NCBI GenBank assembly: GCA_947652115.1
Contig: OX393572.1
Span: 12,039,923-12,103,922 of the forward strand
From: Blastomussa wellsi
Lineage: Eukaryota; Cnidaria; Anthozoa; Scleractinia; Plerogyridae
DNA: 64,000 nucleotides
Direction of reading: 5' to 3'
The notes beneath the pieces were generated by a model. That model did not search any database. It was given only the letters and a program-made list of their open reading frames with translations, and was not told the origin of the DNA. Of this stretch, positions 61,701 through 64,000 are shown in pieces. Every line of letters starts with the position of its first letter. The first letter of the stretch is position 1. The translations under genes were made by a program, and so were the position numbers.

Positions 61701-63747
61701 TTTGACAGACTCAGAAATGGAGGACACTGTCAGCATTCACAGTGAAATGGACTCCCTCGACGATGAACGAGGCACACGGGGAAGACGATGGGAAAGTTTC
61801 CGTAGCAACTTTAGCGCTGACAGTGGCTCCGCCCATTTGTTCGAATTCGAAACGGATTCCCTTACGACTGAGTACGATGAGGTATATGATGACCAGGAAT
61901 CTGCAGGTAAGACCTTGTATAGCAGTCATGAAATGTCCGTTCCGTTTTACGTATCCCCACACCCAGCGAAGCCAGGACAGCGAAGTATCAATGATTTAAG
62001 GGGGCACCGTGGCTGCATTTTCGTCAGCAAAAACAAGACAGTAATAACCATGATGAAGGCTAAGTATCTTCGTTATCGAAATGCACTTCACCAAGATGAA
62101 GATACAGATTTCTGTTAAAGTGCACCTAACCCCAAAATATTTTTTGCTAAAATATACCTTTGCACCAGCTTGAAACACATTGCACCTTTCGTTTCTCCTT
62201 TTTACCAAATTCTGGCTATTTATAGCATTCAAAAGTTACGATAAACTGTGCATCGTTTCTTCCACGACCGAGTCAGTACGGGCGTGGGTCTATCCCTGAT
62301 TTGACGTCACAAAATGATTTGCATTGCATCAAGTCTTTGTAAACATGCATGCAAATCAGTTTGTGACGTCAAATCGGGAATAGACCCACGCCCCTTCTGA
62401 CTCGGTCGTGGCACAAATGATGCACAGTTTATCGTAACTTTTGGATGCTATAAATAGTCAGAATTTGGTAAAAAGGTGCAATGCGTTTCAAATTGGTGCA
62501 AAGGTTTATTCTAGCGAAAAAATATTTTGGGGTTAGGTGCACTTTAAATGAATTGAAGAAAAAAATTGAAAACGTCTATCCGACATTTTCAATTTGAGAT
62601 CAAAAGCTCGTACATGATTACCTCAGCAAAATCGATTGTACTATTACAGTTATTTTTAAAAACATTATAGAATATGTATTTAGGCTTGTGTTGTTAGATT
62701 TCGACTTTTACGAAATCGTGTTCATAATAGTTCCCCTTCAAACGGGAGATACGTCGCTGGACTCCGAAACAGTTAAGACTAAATCCGTTAGGACTTCGAG
62801 CATTCATTGGACAAAATTATGTACCAAAATGATTTACACCTTATTGCAAGCTTTTGTGTTACTACTTCAAATATATTATCAAGAGAAATCTTTTCAAACA
62901 ACACCAAACATCGAAAACAAATTTCGAAGTTCCACTGAATTCCACTGAATCGCTTAAAAGATGTGAGATTTTTCCTATAGCTTGCGAGCTTTGAAATTCA
63001 TTTTCTCAGTCTCTGATAAGAAATTGTTGTGCCAAGATTATTTACACCTTATTGCAAACTTTTGAGTTACTGCTTCAAATATCTTATCAAAAGAAATCTT
63101 TTCTAACAACACCAAACATCGAAAACAAATTTCGAAGTTCGACTAAAATTCCACTGAATCGCTTAAAGACGACTTTACAAAATGGCTGCACGTTAGATTT
63201 TGCCTACAGTTTGTGATCTTTAAAATTCATTTTCTCGGGCTCTGATAAGAAATTGTTGTCGGTGTTATCACAAATAATTGCTTACATCTTTACCTTTTAT
63301 TAAGGGTAAAAAATAACGCAATATGATTTAAATTATTCTGGTACTCGATTTTTGTCCAACTTAAATAAATATTACTCAACTTCCTGATGTATTCCGTCTT
63401 AATTTGCTAGACGCGTATTCTTTTCCTTGTCGGAAACCTAACATTTTGGGCAACCTTGGTTACTAACATTCAAGCGTGTTTTACTCTCAGATGAACACCC
63501 CAAAGGCGAAGTTGAAGTGGAACGTACTGACAGTGGTGTCGGAGGTGATATGGGCCAAGGTCCCTTGAGGCGCTCCTGGGAGGAGATAGTCATGAGGAGC
63601 TCAGAGCACTGGTCCGTTGTGGCTGCCTCCGCTCGGCACTGGCAGGAATTGGCCCGCAGGAGAAAAGCTAATGACGGCGAAGCGACTACTGTCAAGAAAA
63701 GGAGCTCTGTTCATTCCATAACAGAAGATATGGTAATTTTTCAATAA
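50731..63747 (+). CDS. AGC-family pseudokinase with long disordered tail
   Basis: Exons 50731-50778, 50955-51553, 55775-55886, 59074-61906 and 63491-63732 (or to the TAA at 63747) join in phase with GT-AG introns, giving about 1280 residues. Residues 12-250 follow the AGC kinase plan: FEVDSFLQRNGLSKLYQVRHK, LARFYAAEIAMALEEFH, YLDSEGHVVLW, and HPFFKGINWHEIKTRKARPP at the lobe end. Catalytic residues are mostly gone: the glycine loop is degraded, the beta-3 Lys is Glu41 (TMEV), the catalytic loop reads YNDLALGM (Asp kept, Lys and Asn lost), and DFG is RSF. Exon 4 alone encodes 944 Ser/Arg/Lys-rich residues with little predicted order. The last exon has TDSGVGGD and a helical RHWQELARRRK. The gene may continue past the window. 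The specific family is unknown. Confidence 0.75.
53528..53633. repeat. Foldback in the pseudokinase intron 2
   Basis: Ends AACAATTAGATTAT and ATAATCTAATTGTT are perfect inverted repeats, continuing inward with GAGATTTCTATCG and CATAGAAATC. MITE-like, about 106 bases. Confidence 0.75.
54382..54520. repeat. CGTT-type simple repeat
   Basis: Diverged TTCG/GTTC tetranucleotide array (CGTTCGTTCGTTCGCTCG), with TTGG interruptions. Confidence 0.9.
54581..54722. mobile_element. 142-bp foldback element (MITE-like)
   Basis: Ends GCGCGACCCTGTCACATGG and CCATGTGACTGGGTCGTGC are inverted with few mismatches. Inner AACATCCTGCTGGTGAGC pairs with GCTCACCAGCAGGGTGTT. Non-coding. Confidence 0.8.
55572..55728. 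mobile_element. Repeat module 'GGCCACCGTAAAGAGATT', copy 2
   Basis: Shares ATCAACTGGGTTGATAATG, GGCCACCGTAAAGAGATT, and the end CCGACGCAGCACCACAG plus TTTCTTTAGAAACTTACCCCC with 38739-38990, but lacks the inverted half. It ends only about 50 bases before pseudokinase exon 3. Confidence 0.7.
55887..59073. other. Pseudokinase intron 3
   Basis: No gene seen in this AT-rich intron. A segment at 55985-56385 has several 'CTAGCCA / TGGCTAGT' words resembling a worn repeat. Confidence 0.4.
62115..62547. mobile_element. TTAA-flanked foldback element (piggyBac-type MITE candidate)
   Basis: The element 62119-62543 has TTAA on both sides (62115-62118, 62544-62547). Its ends are AGTGCACCTAACCCC and GGGGTTAGGTGCACT, and the arms of nearly 200 bases pair almost fully (TACGATAAACTGTGCATC with GATGCACAGTTTATCGTA). 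TTAA target duplication is the rule for piggyBac transposons. No transposase is encoded, so it would be non-autonomous. It sits in pseudokinase intron 4. Confidence 0.8.
62824..63262. repeat. Tandem duplication of about 208-230 bp
   Basis: Copies start near 62824 and 63032. Shared words include TTTACACCTTATTGCAA, CAACACCAAACATCGAAAAC and TCTGATAAGAAATTGTTGT. The copies differ by scattered substitutions and about 20 inserted bases, so the duplication is older than the one at 15253. Confidence 0.8.
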
Positions 63748-64000
63748 ATTAATTTCCCTTTGTAAGATTTAAAAACAAAAAAAGCGAGTTAAAAAAGAGA
63801 CATTCACATAAATATGGAGCATTTGCTGTCGACTTTGGTATGAGCATAAAAATATGCGAAACGTACGATTTTAGTATTTTGTAACAGTGTGCAAAACTAA
63901 AGGCATCCAACAAACTAGGCTCGATTACCAGCCGCTGTTCCGGAATCGGAGCCCGCGCTCCTCCCCGAACACAGACCGGACTCGAGAGAACGGCGGAAAA
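63748..64000. other. Right edge of the window
   Basis: No exon identified. If the pseudokinase gene continues after the donor-like ATG|GTAATT at 63732, this is intron. Confidence 0.35.

Overview
The window looks like nuclear DNA from an anthozoan cnidarian, most likely a stony coral. The grounds are AT-rich sequence, GT-AG introns inside a metazoan actin-related protein gene, rhodopsin-type receptors with uninterrupted coding regions in a tandem array, and many small foldback elements and tRNA-derived repeats. The species assignment is inference; no database search was possible.

Layout. 1-0.75 kb: a candidate first exon of a leftward gene. 1.4-13.5 kb: three tandem minus-strand class A GPCR genes, each in a duplicated block that carries its flanks. 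Two of the three have an in-frame stop at the same alignment position, followed by a still recognisable tail reading frame. 14.1-18.3 kb: a spliced plus-strand gene that I assembled from phase-compatible exons. It predicts a single-pass membrane protein with two ITIM-like tyrosine motifs. Its large intron holds a 298-bp tandem duplication and a broken RecQ-type helicase fragment. 21.4-23.5 kb: a PTPDC1-like phosphatase in one exon (minus). 25.8-29.5 kb: DZANK1 in two exons (minus), divergent from an unrecognised 363-residue gene at 30.0-31.1 kb (plus). 33.4-46.3 kb: a complete 16-exon ARP3 gene (418 aa, plus). 50.7-63.7 kb: an AGC-family pseudokinase with a tail of about 1000 residues, in at least five exons (plus).

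The genes do not form one pathway. ARP3 nucleates branched actin. DZANK1 and PTPDC1 families have been linked to cilia or centrosomes, and sit next to each other here on the same strand. The GPCRs and the ITIM-like protein would be surface receptors. Points most worth following are the receptor tails behind stops, the ITIM-like receptor, the pseudokinase, and a TTAA-flanked foldback whose target site supplies an alternative stop codon of the pseudokinase gene.
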